A DNA stretch of 64,000 nt from Holacanthus passer (taxonomy: Eukaryota; Chordata; Actinopteri; Pomacanthidae): positions 12,207,001 to 12,271,000 of the forward strand of contig JAFREQ010000003.1 in NCBI GenBank assembly GCA_025331565.1, written 5' to 3'. The position numbers were made by a program, and so were the translations under genes. How positions within the stretch are numbered: the stretch's first letter is position 1; each line of letters opens with the position of its first letter. Positions 26,085-38,404 of the stretch are shown one piece after another. Under the pieces are notes generated by a model, which saw only the letters and a program-made list of their open reading frames with translations, did not search any database and was not told the origin of the DNA.

Positions 26085-27330
26085 ATGGACATACGGTCCA
26101 CCATCTCCACCAGTTTGTTTGAGGGGTGTGTGGTGAAATCGTCCACAATTGCTTTCTTGACAATCTCCATGGATGAGCTGTCAATATTGAGCAGAGAGTG
26201 TTTGCTCCGTGCTCACCTGAAGTCAAAAAACATCTCTTTTGTTTTGTCCACATTCACATTCAGCAAGAGATGGTTGGCTCTGCACCAGTCTGTCAGCCTG
26301 CAGCAGGTTGACTCTGTGTCCTTTCATCAGCTGTGGTTAACCACAAGACCTGGTTGTTGGGAGGAGGGGTGGTCTTCCGTGCGACCATGTCATTCTGCAC
26401 CTCAAACTTAGCACAGAGGTTGTTCAGCACATCTGGGAGGGAGGCATCACTGTCACAGACAGGTGGTGTTGATCTGAAGTTAGTGATGACCTGGATGCCC
26501 TGCTACAAGTGCCGTTTGTCACTGCAGTCCTGAGAGTGAGGCTGAGGATTCTTTGGCTGTGTGCATGCTTTGCTGCCCTGATGGCCTGAACCAGTTTGGC
26601 TCTCACTGTTCTTGGAGCGGCCTTGTTACTTGCTCTGAAGGTGAAGTCCTCAGCAGCGCACGGACCTTTGCAGTCATCATTGGTGTCTGGTTGGAGAGTG
26701 TGATGTAGCTTACTCACCGATGTAGCTGGCCGCTGATGTTGTGTACTCCTCCAAGTTGGTGGAGTGGCCATTGGCTGCAGCCTCCCTTAACACGTGTCAG
26801 TCAGTGTTCAGTACTCAAAGGAGTCCTGAAGAGCAGAGATGGCTCCTGCTGGCAAGTGGTCTGTATGCTGGGATTAGCATAAAAGAGAAGTGGTCTGTGT
26901 AGCCAAGGAAGTGGTGGGGTTCTGCCTGGTACACACCGGGGATGTTAGTATAAACAAGATCCAGCACGTTCATCTGTCTTGTTGCAAAGTACGCATGTTG
27001 GTGGAATTGAGCACCGACTTTGCATGGTTGAAATCTCTGATGACAATAAACAATTCAATCGGTTGTGCATTCTGCAGTTCGCTAATTGCCCCAGACAGTT
27101 CACAGAGTGGTGAATTCCTGTGGTAAATAAACTCCACCATTGGTGAGCAGTAACATGAAACTAACACAGATGTCTTGCACCATAGAGTGTTGATGTAAAC
27201 ACACAAGTTAACACCGCAAGTCTTACTGCAGAGAGATGCATTTCTGCCTGCACAAAATGAGACCAAAGTCCATCTAGCTGAATGATGACATCGGGTACAC
27301 AGTCTCTCAACTCAAGTAGATCATTCTTCA
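26085..27330 (-). pseudogene. Degenerate non-LTR (LINE) retrotransposon, minus strand, internally deleted
   Basis: Read on the minus strand, frame-shifting segments recall the endonuclease part of a teleost LINE: CVYINTLWC and CSPMVEFI, then LFIVIRDFNHAK, then TLQQD, with LDLVYTNIPGVYQAEP in the next frame. Further along come RAKLVQAIRAAKHAHSQ and, past a deletion, a reverse-transcriptase-region remnant (RLTDWCRANHLLLNVN, DKTKEMFFDFR). Stops and frameshifts are frequent and the middle of the reverse transcriptase is absent. It is a dead copy in the intergenic region and explains all the open frames between 26 and 27.3 kb. I cannot fix the clade; it resembles the Rex1/L2 type. Confidence 0.8.
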
Positions 27331-28904
27331 GTGTCCATTTAGTGGTTCATACCAGCATGTAAGTGTAGACTTGTATTAGAGGCAGGCCTTTGTTTCTAAT
27401 TCTCTCTCTTTAGATTTTGTTTTAGATGATTTAGATGTTTTGATCTGCTTCTGTTTGCCCTTTTCAAGTTACTGCATTACACTGCTAACACACATACACC
27501 AGTAGTGACTGAAATTGGACAACACTTTAGGTGATTAACCCAGAATAACAAGGTTTTGAAAATAGCATGATTATTGTTGGATTTATTAAATTGTGATGTT
27601 AACCAGCCTTTATTAGAGACCTGATTTGTTATTTGTTTGTTTTGACCATTATTCGAAACCTGGCTTTTATTTGACTACCAGTTTTTATTTGATGAAATAC
27701 AACAGTATGTACAAAATTTCTTGAAATAAAGACTGAGGCTGATTTTGATGTGACAACATCAAGTTGATAATGAGTAAGACTGAGCTGTAATATGATCTAA
27801 TCTACTGGGACTCCCTGTGTCTGACAGAAAATTGACTTGTTCTCAATCCTGAAAGACGTAACGGACTATTATACAGTGAGTATGCACCAGTTAATTTGTC
27901 TGCAAAAATATTTTAAATGATGTGTCTAATGATGTCTGAATAACTATTATCAAAAGTTCAAAGTGAATGTACATATATCCATTAGTGACTGACCACTCCA
28001 TCACTCATTCACATCCACTCTTGCTTGATCATCAGTGCAATTAAAAGATCTTGGTTAAATGGTCGGTATCAGTGCCTCTCTCATCCTCCTCAGTGTACAC
28101 TCTACATTCTGTCCTGTATGTATGGACATGAATTAATGATGAAAACTGCAAAGTTCAGGTCTGAAAGACAAATATGTAGTCAAAAATGTCTCCTTTGATT
28201 TTTGTGTGTGTGTGTGTTTACAACATAATGAAATAGATGCTGACCCAGGCTCCAGGAAAAGCTCTCACAGGGAGGAAATTGATCTTAATGGCATGAGAAG
28301 GATGTTCGCTGGGGGAAAAAATAATAATAAATTTTTTTGGATTATGGATATAACACAGTTGCTATTGTTATAAATCAATCTGACAGAAATCCTTCCACAC
28401 GTCTTTACATTGAAGAAATGACAAATCAGAGCTGAGTTCATTATGTACTGTATGGACATGGCGAATTATATTCATTTCTTAAAATTTGTTAGAAAAACAG
28501 AATATCAATACAATAGTTTGTTTTAGCTTATTAGCACTGACTCCAACACATAATCAGAGAATGTATTTTCTCCCTCTTTTTTTCTTGTCCTTCCATTCTT
28601 GGTACATTCTCCAATATGTTTATGTTGCAAGAGGAGCTTGTTTAATGTAAGTTGCAATGAACAGCAAGAAAACACAACTACAAATATTAGATACATGAGT
28701 ACACTATGTAAAATCTATGTGAAAATCTTGTGAAACTGATTTGTTCCCCTTAAAAAATTATGGAACAAAATAAGGGTCAAAAGCTGGTATGCATTTAGAA
28801 CTTGATAGCATTGCAGCATTATTTGATCCATTTGTTAAAGAGCACACTTTTAGTACAGCACCTGATTGGCTTATTATATATATGTGTGTGTGTGTGTGTG
28901 TCAT

Positions 28905-29300
28905 AGATCAGTCCACCACTTTTCTGGTCCCCAGAGGATGAATCAAAAGACTTTGGTGATCATCTGACTTTTCCTCTTGCACCACGAAGTTCAAATTTGT
29001 GGTTTTGAGTAAAATATTTCTCAACAACCACTGGATGAGTTATCATGATATTTAGTACATACATTCAAGTCCCCCTCGGGGTGAATCATAATACTTTGGT
29101 GATCCTCTGACTTTTCATCTATTGCCATCATCTGCTCAGCGTTTACTTTGTCCAGTGCTTTGCTTTATGATGAAATCCCAGCAAAACTGTCAGCATTTCC
29201 ATCAGCCTCGGTTGTTCTTTGTGTTTAGTGCTAAGCTATCATTGTAAACATGGTAAACCTAAACATTAACATGATAGCATGTGGCCATTAGCGTCTCTAT
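28905..29300 (-). mobile_element. Dispersed teleost repeat, inverted relative of 19998-20140
   Basis: The segments ggtccccagaggatgaatca and gactttggtgatcatctgac, with a second partial echo (ggggtgaatcataatacttt) near 29080, are the reverse complement of the repeat at 19998-20140. It continues into a part rich in 'gtttagtgctaag' and 'catggtaaac' words. No protein is encoded. Confidence 0.6.
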
Positions 29301-29654
29301 AGAAAAGGTTTTCTCTGCTGATTGTTTCGAGCTGCTGATTAATTTCCACATCACAGAATTTGTTATCCAATCCATTCTGTTTTACAGATCGTAATTTGCA
29401 TCAAATACTGAGTCAAGCACCAACGAACTCACTTCCTGATTATGTGTTTTTAATTATGGAATCTTATCTGCATATGTAGCTTTGTTACACTCGTCTGTGC
29501 TTTGTGGTCTTTGAGCAAACTCTCACGTTATAGTCAGTTCTCTCATCTATTGTGTGATTGACATGCCTGATATGGGATCATGGCCGGAAACATCCTGAGG
29601 GGCAAGAAAAGGAAAAGGAAGAGGATGAGGATGAAAGAAAATTAAAACCAACCA

Positions 29655-29893
29655 GTGTGTACTTGTATTTCCTACATATTGAGGACAGGAACAAGTTTTT
29701 AACCAACAGAGTGAGGACATTTTAGGTCCTCACAGCATCGAAGGGCCGCTTGAAAGTCAGGACTTGGTTTTAAAGGTTAGATTAGATTTAGGTTTAGGTT
29801 AGGGTTTGGGTTAGGCCTTTATGGTGATCATCAAGGTTAAGGTAAAGGGCTAGGGATTGCATTGTGTCCATGAGCACCCTCAGAAATATAGAA

Positions 29894-29896
<3 letters not shown>
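29655..29896. repeat. GT-associated 'gaggac...ggttagggtt' repeat, copy A
   Basis: The order is tacttgtatttcctacatat, gaggacagg, accaacagagtgaggacatt, aggacttggttttaaagg, then telomere-like words (tttaggtttaggttaggg), agggctagggattgcatt, and a long (GT)n. The same order occurs at 52178-52420. It is non-coding. Confidence 0.75.

Positions 29897-29945
<49 letters not shown>
29897..29945. repeat. (GT)n microsatellite
   Basis: About 49 bases of uninterrupted GT directly after the dispersed repeat above. Confidence 0.97.
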
Positions 29946-29948
<3 letters not shown>

Positions 29949-31229
29949 TTTTGTCAGTAGAGATCTGCGGTTGGTGGTCTGGTCCATTAAAACCTTGTTA
30001 GTGGCTAAAGGCTGATGGCTTTTACCACCAGGGGTATAACACAGTCAGTAATAATGTTCTTATATGTGTGTCTGTGTGTGTTTGTGCTGTTGTGTAGGTG
30101 TGTGTTCTTTTTGATAGAACAAATCGCAACAAACATAAGGCCATTACATCCTAAATGGACTCATCTGTCCTTCTGGCTCTTTGGGATCTCAGATAGAGAG
30201 AGAAATAATCCAATATGCTGGATATAAATATGTTTGTTTGGGCTAAAAGTATGAAGAAAGATAACAAGATAATAAAGAGTCTTTTTTTTCTTTATCCAAC
30301 TCTCAGCTATCTGGGTCTGCTTTGAGGAGCACTGTGACACAACCAGAGCTAAGACTGCTCACGTGTTATGGGCTGAAGCTCAAGGTAACACAGTTTATAT
30401 CATATCTAATGCCATTATCTAGGACCATTTTGGGAAGTGGATCTTCTGGTCTTTCCCAGAGTGAGATGAAAGAGTGCATATCAGATTAATCTCTTTGTGT
30501 CCAGAACAAACGTGGATCCAGGTTGTGTTTCACCGAGCACAAAAACTAGTCCAGCTGTTGGTGACGTAGCTCCATCAGAAATGAAAAATGCGCCATCCAA
30601 CAACTCCCAGACTGCCTGATTTATGTTTTGCAGGGTTCATCTTGACATAAAACTTACAGAGTCAACGATAATTACTGTAACAAGCTGAGAACTGATTAAA
30701 TCTGCAAACAATATTTCAGCCTTCAAAATTGATGGCTGTCAGCTTGGAAAGAGAAATTACTTTTGTCCAGTTCTGTCTGAAGTCGTGAACCTACTGTTGC
30801 AGAAATTAGAGTGAATTTTGACTGAAAGGGTCACTTTGAATTTTTGGAAGTGGGCTTGTGTGAGGTACTTATCCATAGTCAGTGTATTACCTGCAATAGA
30901 TGGGGGTCAGTGAGCATCCAGTTTAAGGAGCAGACAGGAGTACTGGCATGGAAGTGAAGCAATTCATGCTGTGGACAGGGGCAGCAGCAAAATGTATCAA
31001 TAAAAAAAAAAAAAATCAGTATGAGTTTAAATGTATATGCTATATTATGATATACTATAGATACTTCTCAAAAATGTACCTTGCCACCAGACAGCCCAAG
31101 TCACCAAGGAAATCAATATCAAAAATATAGTTTACAAACTGTATTGGTATCTGAGGTTTACATAGATTGGGTTGACCTAACAGAACCAGTGCAAAAATTC
31201 CATACGTGTACTTATTGTTTTATTTACAG

Positions 31230-31322
31230 TACTGTAATGATGTTCTTGAGGTACCACAAGTCTCTGTTTGAGCTCACTGCTCCAAACCACATCAAGGCAG
31301 TGCAGTTTGAGATGGGCTTCAG
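31230..31322 (+). CDS. Candidate orphan exon, unidentified (31 codons)
   Basis: A pyrimidine-rich acceptor (ttgttttatttacag) is followed by 93 bases with one open frame and then CAG|GTAAAT. Both ends are phase 2, so the exon is symmetric. The frame reads TVMMFLRYHKSLFEL, then TAPNHIKAVQFEMGF. The other two plus-strand frames hit stops early. The open frame continues upstream of the acceptor, which weakens the exon case. I do not recognise the sequence and found no neighbouring exon on this strand. It may be a chance arrangement. Confidence 0.25.
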
Positions 31323-34300
31323 GTAAATATTAACTGAGGAGTCAAAGGGTTTTGATCTCATAATTCTAACCAAAGTTTGACCTTGCTGCAGGATGTTTCT
31401 GGAAAAATGAGCTGCACTAAAATGCACACAAGCTTTTCTAAGCAAATTATTATTTATTCAAGAGGTTCAAAGATATCAAGGGGTGTAGAAGATGAAATCA
31501 AGCTTTTTGATTGAAAATGAAAGCAATACAGAAAGAAAACAAATCTAGAGGGAGCTGGTGTGGTCGTGATACTCAGTGAAACAGCCGAAACACACAGGAG
31601 TGAGGATTACAGACCAGCTAGATAAGCCTACATACAATACTGGATTAAGTGGAGTCCCACAACAGAGCATTAAGTATGAACCCACCTACCTGGACAAACA
31701 AACTAAACCCTGAGACGAAACAGCAGCTCGTGCTGAAGCAGACAGGTGAGAAGGTGAGTGCAAAGGTGAGAGCCCTCTTCCACTAGAGACTCTTACTCAG
31801 CAGTCACACGTTTCAACCAGCATTACAACCCAGTAGGATAATTTCACTTCCTGTCCGTGTTTCTTACCTGTGTTATTGTTTGCTCCACCCTGATTAGTTT
31901 CACCTGTCCATCATATCCTTCCCTCACCTCACTCTCTCTGTGCCTTTTTGTCTTTGGGTCAAGTGTCCCAGCCTTTTCCTCATGTTTACTGCTCCTGGTA
32001 ATTTTGGATCTTTGCTTAGTTTTCTTGAACTTGACTGTTTTTGGATTTTTGATTCTTGCCTGCTCCCTGTTGAATATGTTAACCTCTTTGGGCTGCCTTC
32101 ACTGGTTTTGACCTTTGCCTGCATCACCATCCCATGAGCCTTTTGTTACTCTGATTTTTATAATAAAAAACATTTGAACTGCACAAGTCTGCATTTGAGT
32201 CCAGTTCAGAGTTACCCTGCTTGCTAAATTGGGACACTGTGAGAAATTCACACTTGCTCGTGACCAGAACTGGAAATGAAGTAGGCAAACTTGTATTCAC
32301 CAACAGTACTTGCAGTCAGCAAAATATTACCGATTGCATCTTTAAAAGTCTTGATGTGTCAAGCCTGACATTTGTTACAGATAATATGAATAAACACGCT
32401 TGAGTTTTCTTTTTGTTCGATACTGCAGTTTCCAAACTTTTTTTTTTTTTAAATAGTCACTGTGAAAGAAAACAAGTCGAATGTTCTTTGTGTCTCAGAT
32501 AAGTGTTTTACACTCTGACACACCGTACATTAAACCGGTTCTACATTAAAGTTAGTAATGCTCCTGGGCTGCTGCTGGTGGTTTTAGATGCATGTGGTTT
32601 TTGGCCACGCCCTGATGTATTTAGGTTTTTAGCAGGCCACAGTGCACTGGAGCAGAGCCACAGAGGACCCCGAGGACAGATGGAAGGCCCAGGCAGGGAG
32701 GAAACTCGTGTTTTACGGCTCCTTTAAAAGGAAATGGACTTCTATTAAAAACATTGTGGGCTTGTGTTTTTTTTTTTGTTTGTGTGTTTTTTGTGGTTTC
32801 TTTGCCTCTTTGTGTTTGTGGTTTAGATAGAGAGTGAGCTATCGTCTTGTGCACTCAAAACAAGGTTCTTTGTAGGTTTTAAGATATAAAACATTCACAA
32901 CTGTGCAGTTCTGTGGTTACAACATAAAACGCGACATTTTCAAATGAATAACAAAATGAAAAAATAATACGCTACTCATTTTCTTTTTTTTTCAGAATTA
33001 CTAATTGTAAGTCGGGAAGCAGCTCACAGTCTCAATTTGTTTTATGTAATATAATGCCTATCTGTGCATTCTAAAGTGCATGTCTCCATTTTTTTCTGCA
33101 AACAAAAAGCAAAACCTGACAAGATTTGGTTACATGGATGCAACGTTTGAACAGTCTGCTGTAAACCATTATCAGACGTCTCCTCAGATACTGCAGCTCT
33201 GTCCTTCTTTCAGTCTGTTGATTTGGCTGCACAGCTCAAAAGTTTTCTGCAGCTAATAAGACGGCGCTTCGTGACAGAGACATCTCTCAAATCAGCTCAT
33301 AAACTCACAGTCTGCAGTTCACCTGTCTGTGCATCTGTCTGCTGCTCAGGCTGCTGCTGACAGGACTGTCCTGATAAAATGATGGCTGACATTCACAAAC
33401 AAAATAATCGGTTTGACAAGCTGTGGCCAATTTACCCAACATATAATATAGATAACACAATGACCCATAAAGACATAACTTGACACATTGTTTACTAGGA
33501 AGAAGGGGGATGTGTTAGTTCAATAAAGATCCTTTCCTACACATTACAAGTCAAAGATGATAAATGTTTGGTCCTATGTGTCACATTCACACATCATTTA
33601 GGAAAAGGGTTTTTGCTCTGAATCTTTTCATATATATTATATTTGTTATATATGCAATATGAGTTTCTGTTTTTAACATTCTCATTCACTGTATTTTTCT
33701 TAAGATTTTTTGTTTGATGATAAGCTACCATTAATAAAGCTCCAACCAGCCTTCCAGCTGACTCGGGACAGACCAACACATGTCACAGAATAAATAGTTT
33801 CAGCGAGACCTAGTTATGTCCCCAAGTGCCTTCTATTCTCTGATCAAAGTCTTCTCGAGAGGTGACCTCTCTGTGCTCATGAGCCAGCTGTCTGAGTTAA
33901 AACAAGCAGGGCCTCCTGACATCCACTTCATTACTGCAGAGTGTTTAGCAGAGAAGCAGGCCAGTGAAGGGACATTTGTCCAGTTCACTGACCGGCATAA
34001 ACAATACAGGGCATCTGGGAGTGTGAACCTGCAGAATCTTCAGGGGTGTTCATCAGAGTATTAATGAGACTCCAGCCATTTTGTTGTGGAAAGCAGAGTG
34101 ATAGGGATAGTTTTCAATTTCTTTGTCAGAAGGTTGTACAACTAGTAGTGCTGTTGTTGCATGGACATGGGCCTGGGCAGACAATGGAGATCTCTTGTAA
34201 CAGTAATGAGACTAAATGTGTTTCATGACTTTCACCCCTTTAACAAACATTTCCCTTAACAAAGTAAATTCATGGATCACAATGTTCCTTCAGTGCATAA

Positions 34301-37300
34301 TATCCCTGTCTTAAATGACAGAGTTAGTTAGTCATTTCTATACTGTGAATCCTAAACATCGTCTTGTTCTCTGTATTCCATAGTGTTATGAACAATAATG
34401 CCTCAGTATTGTCGAAGCTGTCAGTTGTCATTTTGTCTTTCTCTTAAATAAAAAAACAAAACTTTAAAGCTTTAAAGCCATTATATTCAACTTTTCTTCT
34501 GATGACAGAAAGTGCGTTGTCAGTGCCACCCTCCTCCCTCACAGACGGTCTTGTTCCCGCCCCGGCACTTGTCACTCATCTTGATGAGCTGTCAGCTGCA
34601 CTGAGGATGCACTGAGTCCGTGCAGTAAAGCCTCCACAGGTTAGAGAACACAGAAATCTTCATCAGACTCTCATCTCTGCATTGTGTTGCTCATATGTTT
34701 TACTTCAGCAAGATAGAGTCCATCTCTGTCCTATGTTTCCTCTGCTTTCTGTTTCTCTCTCTCTCTGTCCTCCGTTGTCATGGTAATCTAAGGCTGCATG
34801 AGGCCGTCAGAGAGCTGATTTTGTCAACAGCCAGCATCCTCGTTCACAACTGACATCGATCACACTCTGTCTCCCTAATGACCAGTCTTTTCTCTCTCCG
34901 TCACTGTCATGCTGTCAGATTCACACACACGTCAGACGCGTAAACACATCCACCGGGAGTGTTACAACACACACATTTTTTAGATTTAGTTTTACACCTC
35001 TTGTAGTAATATGTGGAAGAAGATGTATCTGTATCTGAATATGTTATTCAAGAAAGCACAAATAATGTAATGGAAAGAGATTTTTTTTTTACCTGAAGTT
35101 GCTCATTATTATTCAGGGAAAAAAAATATGACAAAAAAAGGTGTTAAATCAGCAGCTGCAGCAGAGAAGAAACAGCAGGCAGAGCTTCATATCCAGAGAG
35201 GAGACAGTCTGCAAACACACATGTTGAACGTCTACTTTCACTGGCTGAGTGTCAGGGGATGCGAGTGAACAGCACCACAATAATGCTTAAAAATTAAGGA
35301 TGACATCATTATGGGTATTTTTTTAAGCATCATTGTACCTCTGTATAGTTAAAAAGAGTTTGCGTCTATTTTAATTAATCACCGATATAATGCACCACCT
35401 GCAAATCAAACACACCCAAAATGCTGCATGATCAAAGGTGCATGCTGGGTGTGGCTAAATGCTAAAATCCTGATAAGGGATCCTCCAGTAGTGACTCTAA
35501 CATTTGCTTCATTGCTGAGGAGCTTCTTCTTTCAACGAGGTCTGTGAGGCCTTTCTGCACGACTACTCACCAATCCAATAGAAGAATTAATGTAGCGCCA
35601 ATTTTAGCACCTCTACACTGGGTACCTGTACGTTTTTAGAATTGATTTTAAAATTTCAAGGCTTACTTTTAAAGTATGTTTATAGTTGGCCTTGGATTAT
35701 ATCAGTCACTTACTAACCCTTTACGAACCTGAATGCAACCTAAGATCTTCCAGCAGAGGTCTGTTGTTAATTCCTAGGTCAAGGACCGAACCAAATAACA
35801 ATTTGACAGGTTATTAACCTTTTAGTATTGTATAAAAAGTAGATTAGAATTGGTAGTGTGTGCGTGCGTGTGCACTTGTGCGTGTCAAGGGAAAGAGAGC
35901 GAACAAGAGAAGGAGGAAGAAAGAGAGGTTAATTTCTTTCCATCTGTCATGCAACCACAGTCTGGTCACATGCAGTGCATTAACTAGCCATTAGGTCTCA
36001 ATGGTTCATCCATAATACATTATGGTCATAGGTACATTAAGAAGTCATGACATTAACATCTGATTGATGTCATCTGAACGGGTGGGACCAAACCCTTTCA
36101 ACCAAAAGCACATTGGAATAAATGTAACTGCAGCACTGTGTTTTACAGTAAAGACAAAATGAGAAAAAAACAGGACCCATTCTGTCAAATACAATATGAC
36201 ATGACATCAGGAGACAACATTTTCCTTATAGTCTTTTCTGTCTTTTTTTTTTTTAAGGTCATCCACAACAGCACCCGTGCAACAATAGGCACAGACTATA
36301 TAGTTCTTATTTTTAGAAGTTAATAGCTGAGATATAAGAACATGGTGACCTCACTTATACAGAGTTCAACAGGGCAACTCAAGCAGTCAGATAAGTTATC
36401 ACACATTGGGGATTTAAACTCGACAAGAATAAATGATCAAGCCTTAGCATAGGTCAAGCCCTCAAAGCACTGGATCCTACATTTCCCATAATGCAACTAA
36501 ACAGATTTTTATTATGTCATATGGGATTGGTGGTAACGATGTTGAAGATTCCCATGTTTATGACAAGTTTATGAGAAACAAGATGTTTGTATGATGAAAG
36601 AGTTGCTTGCGCACATTCTAAATGTGTATTAATACTTTGACAAAAAAGCTGTATTTCCATTAGATTTTGGTTGAATGACCTTGACCAACAAACTGTGGTG
36701 AGGTATCAATATTTATTTATAGTGTAACTCCAATATGACATGAACACAGGCTTTCTGCTAGAAAATGATCTGAACACGGCTCTCTCCCTTATGACATCAC
36801 TGTGACATCATCAGGGTTATTTTCTCAAACTTGATTCCACCTGAAGACATTCAGGGACATCTTCACAGGTTGAGTACCCCTCATGATGAGTAAACTGTTT
36901 CTGTGTGTAAAGTAGGTGGAGTTTCCCATTAATGGTATTTTATGTCCCGTTGGACCCACAAGGTTTAAACAAGTCTACAGTCAAATTGTTGTAAAAGAGA
37001 CAAAGAGCTGAACTCTTAAGAGTCAGCGATAGTGTGAATAAACTGGCTTGGCTTTGTCCTGCAGTGTGTTTCTGGTGCAGCAGCCCCCACGGGTGCACAC
37101 ATGGGTGATCCACAGAGGGAGGCAGCGCCTTTCTCCTCGTAAGCTGTCTTCAAAAGCAGCGCTGCTTAAAAGCCCAGCGTGTCGCTGCGACGAGGCTGCT
37201 GCCTGTTGCTCTGCTCTCTCAGATGAGGTAGTTGTCAGCCTCTTTTGATGCTCTGAAATGCAGCCATGATCAAATTGTGTGACAGCCAGCATGGATTTTG

Positions 37301-37929
37301 AGAAAATCGAGGAGAACCGGAGTCAAATAGACCTGACTGAACTAATGGTGGATGCCACATGTGTGTCAAACTGTGAAACTCAACCATGGGTCCAAATGAC
37401 AGCAAAGAAGATCCCAGGATCCCAGAGAATGACTTTACTGCACATATATCATTTAAAACTGAATTTAATTTGGTCAAGTAATCTGCATCCACACTTTTAC
37501 TATTTAAAAAAATATTAAAAACACATGTATGAACCACACTGGGTGAAATGTTCTGTCATTACCATGAACACACACACTATCATTTATTTTGTCTCAGTTA
37601 TTTGATTCAATGTCAATACCAAAAATATAATTCTATAATTATTTCAAGTTGAACCAGTTTATTTGCCATAGCCACCATCTTTCACTGACCTCAAACAATA
37701 GTTTCTGCTGTCTAACCTTTCTAACTTTCACCATACTTTAGTTGTTGTGTGCAGATTTAAAAACATTGGCAATAATGTGTGGGGCGAATAAAGGTTTATC
37801 TTATCTTATCTTAAATGTTCTCACTGAATGTAAGAAGAGATTTTACAGAAATGTCTGTAATTTTGTCACAATTCATCCTTGGATGTTGAAGTGGAAGTCG
37901 GATGGGTACAAATTAAATAAAACTTTATA
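31323..37929. other. Intergenic DNA without recognisable genes
   Basis: Apart from the LTR fragment listed separately, I see only short homopolymers and simple repeats and no exon with convincing splice sites. GC-richer islands at about 32630-32730 and 37060-37230 have open frames but match nothing I know. A (TTATC)n run preceded by gcgaataaaggttta at 37784-37813 looks like the tail of a LINE. Confidence 0.5.
31850..32200 (+). mobile_element. Degenerate LTR fragment
   Basis: The segment is T-rich with recognisable pieces of a fish Gypsy-type LTR: caccctgattagtttcacct near the left, a polyadenylation-like aataaaaaac near 32162 and a following tctgcatttgagtcc tail (about 32189-32203). No clean TG...CA ends or target duplication were found. 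The hydrophobic open frames across it are compositional. Confidence 0.5.
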
Positions 37930-38404
37930 TAGTGTGTAAATGACCCCAAGGTTCATTAATTAATGTGTTAAAAGTTGATGTTGATGTATTGATGCTTTAT
38001 GTTTTTGTTACTGTATGTGAAAACGGAAGTGCTTTTATTTTGAAGCGGTAATAGACAGGAAGTTATGGACGGATATTGAAAAAACAAGCGGTAAAGTGAC
38101 GGTAAAAGGATTACACGTGACGTAAAGAAGAGTTATAAAGGTGAACGGGGAGAGATTATACGTACTGTTTAGCGCCAGTTGAGGGCAACAAGGTATGAAC
38201 TTTTATTGTGTCTGACTGTCTGTTAATTCTAAGTTTGGTGTATGCTAACTTCGGCACTGAGCAGAGCTGGGTCAATATGTGATGTTGAAATTGTTTATTT
38301 TCTGTCTAGCTCTTACATTGGTCATTGGAGTGAACGAGGAGAGAAATAAAGTTTGTTCGACCATCAGTCCAGGCTTCATTATTCGACTAGGCCGCTACAT
38401 AGTG
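37930..38404 (+). mobile_element. Solo LTR (37935-38399) with TAGTG target-site duplication
   Basis: The element starts TGTAAATGACC and ends CCGCTACA, giving TG...CA termini with a 4-base inverted end (TGTA/TACA). It is flanked on both sides by the same 5-mer, TAGTG, at 37930-37934 and 38400-38404. Internal signals are ordered as in an LTR: a CACGTGACGTAA element (38114-38125), a TATA-like ttataaag at 38133-38140 and AATAAA at 38345-38350, about 50 bases before the end. No internal retroelement coding sequence is attached, so it is a solo LTR left by recombination. The family is not identified. Confidence 0.85.

Larger units (their letters stand above)
9991..31229. other. Intergenic DNA upstream of pard6a, repeat-rich
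   Basis: No supportable coding exon was found across this 21 kb. Individually listed items are microsatellites, pyrimidine tracts, a SINE-like element, a LINE fragment, LTR fragments and other dispersed repeats. Stretches such as 10000-11400, 16500-17800, 22000-25000 and 27400-28900 show nothing I can assign beyond short simple repeats. Confidence 0.6.

Noticed and set aside
32642..32830. Frame reading HWSRATEDPEDRWKAQ
   Set aside because: It lies in a short GC-rich patch and runs on into T-rich low-complexity sequence. There is no donor site or family match; possibly a repeat fragment.
33816..34064. 82-codon plus-strand frame starting MSPSAFYSLIKVF
   Set aside because: It reads somewhat like protein but has no recognisable family, splice context or neighbours, so it is not supportable as a gene.
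37048..37248. GC-rich 66-codon plus-strand frame with a possible acceptor (ctttgtcctgcag)
   Set aside because: The frame is not continuous with any candidate exon, the peptide is Cys/Arg/Pro-rich as expected from composition, and nothing matches.
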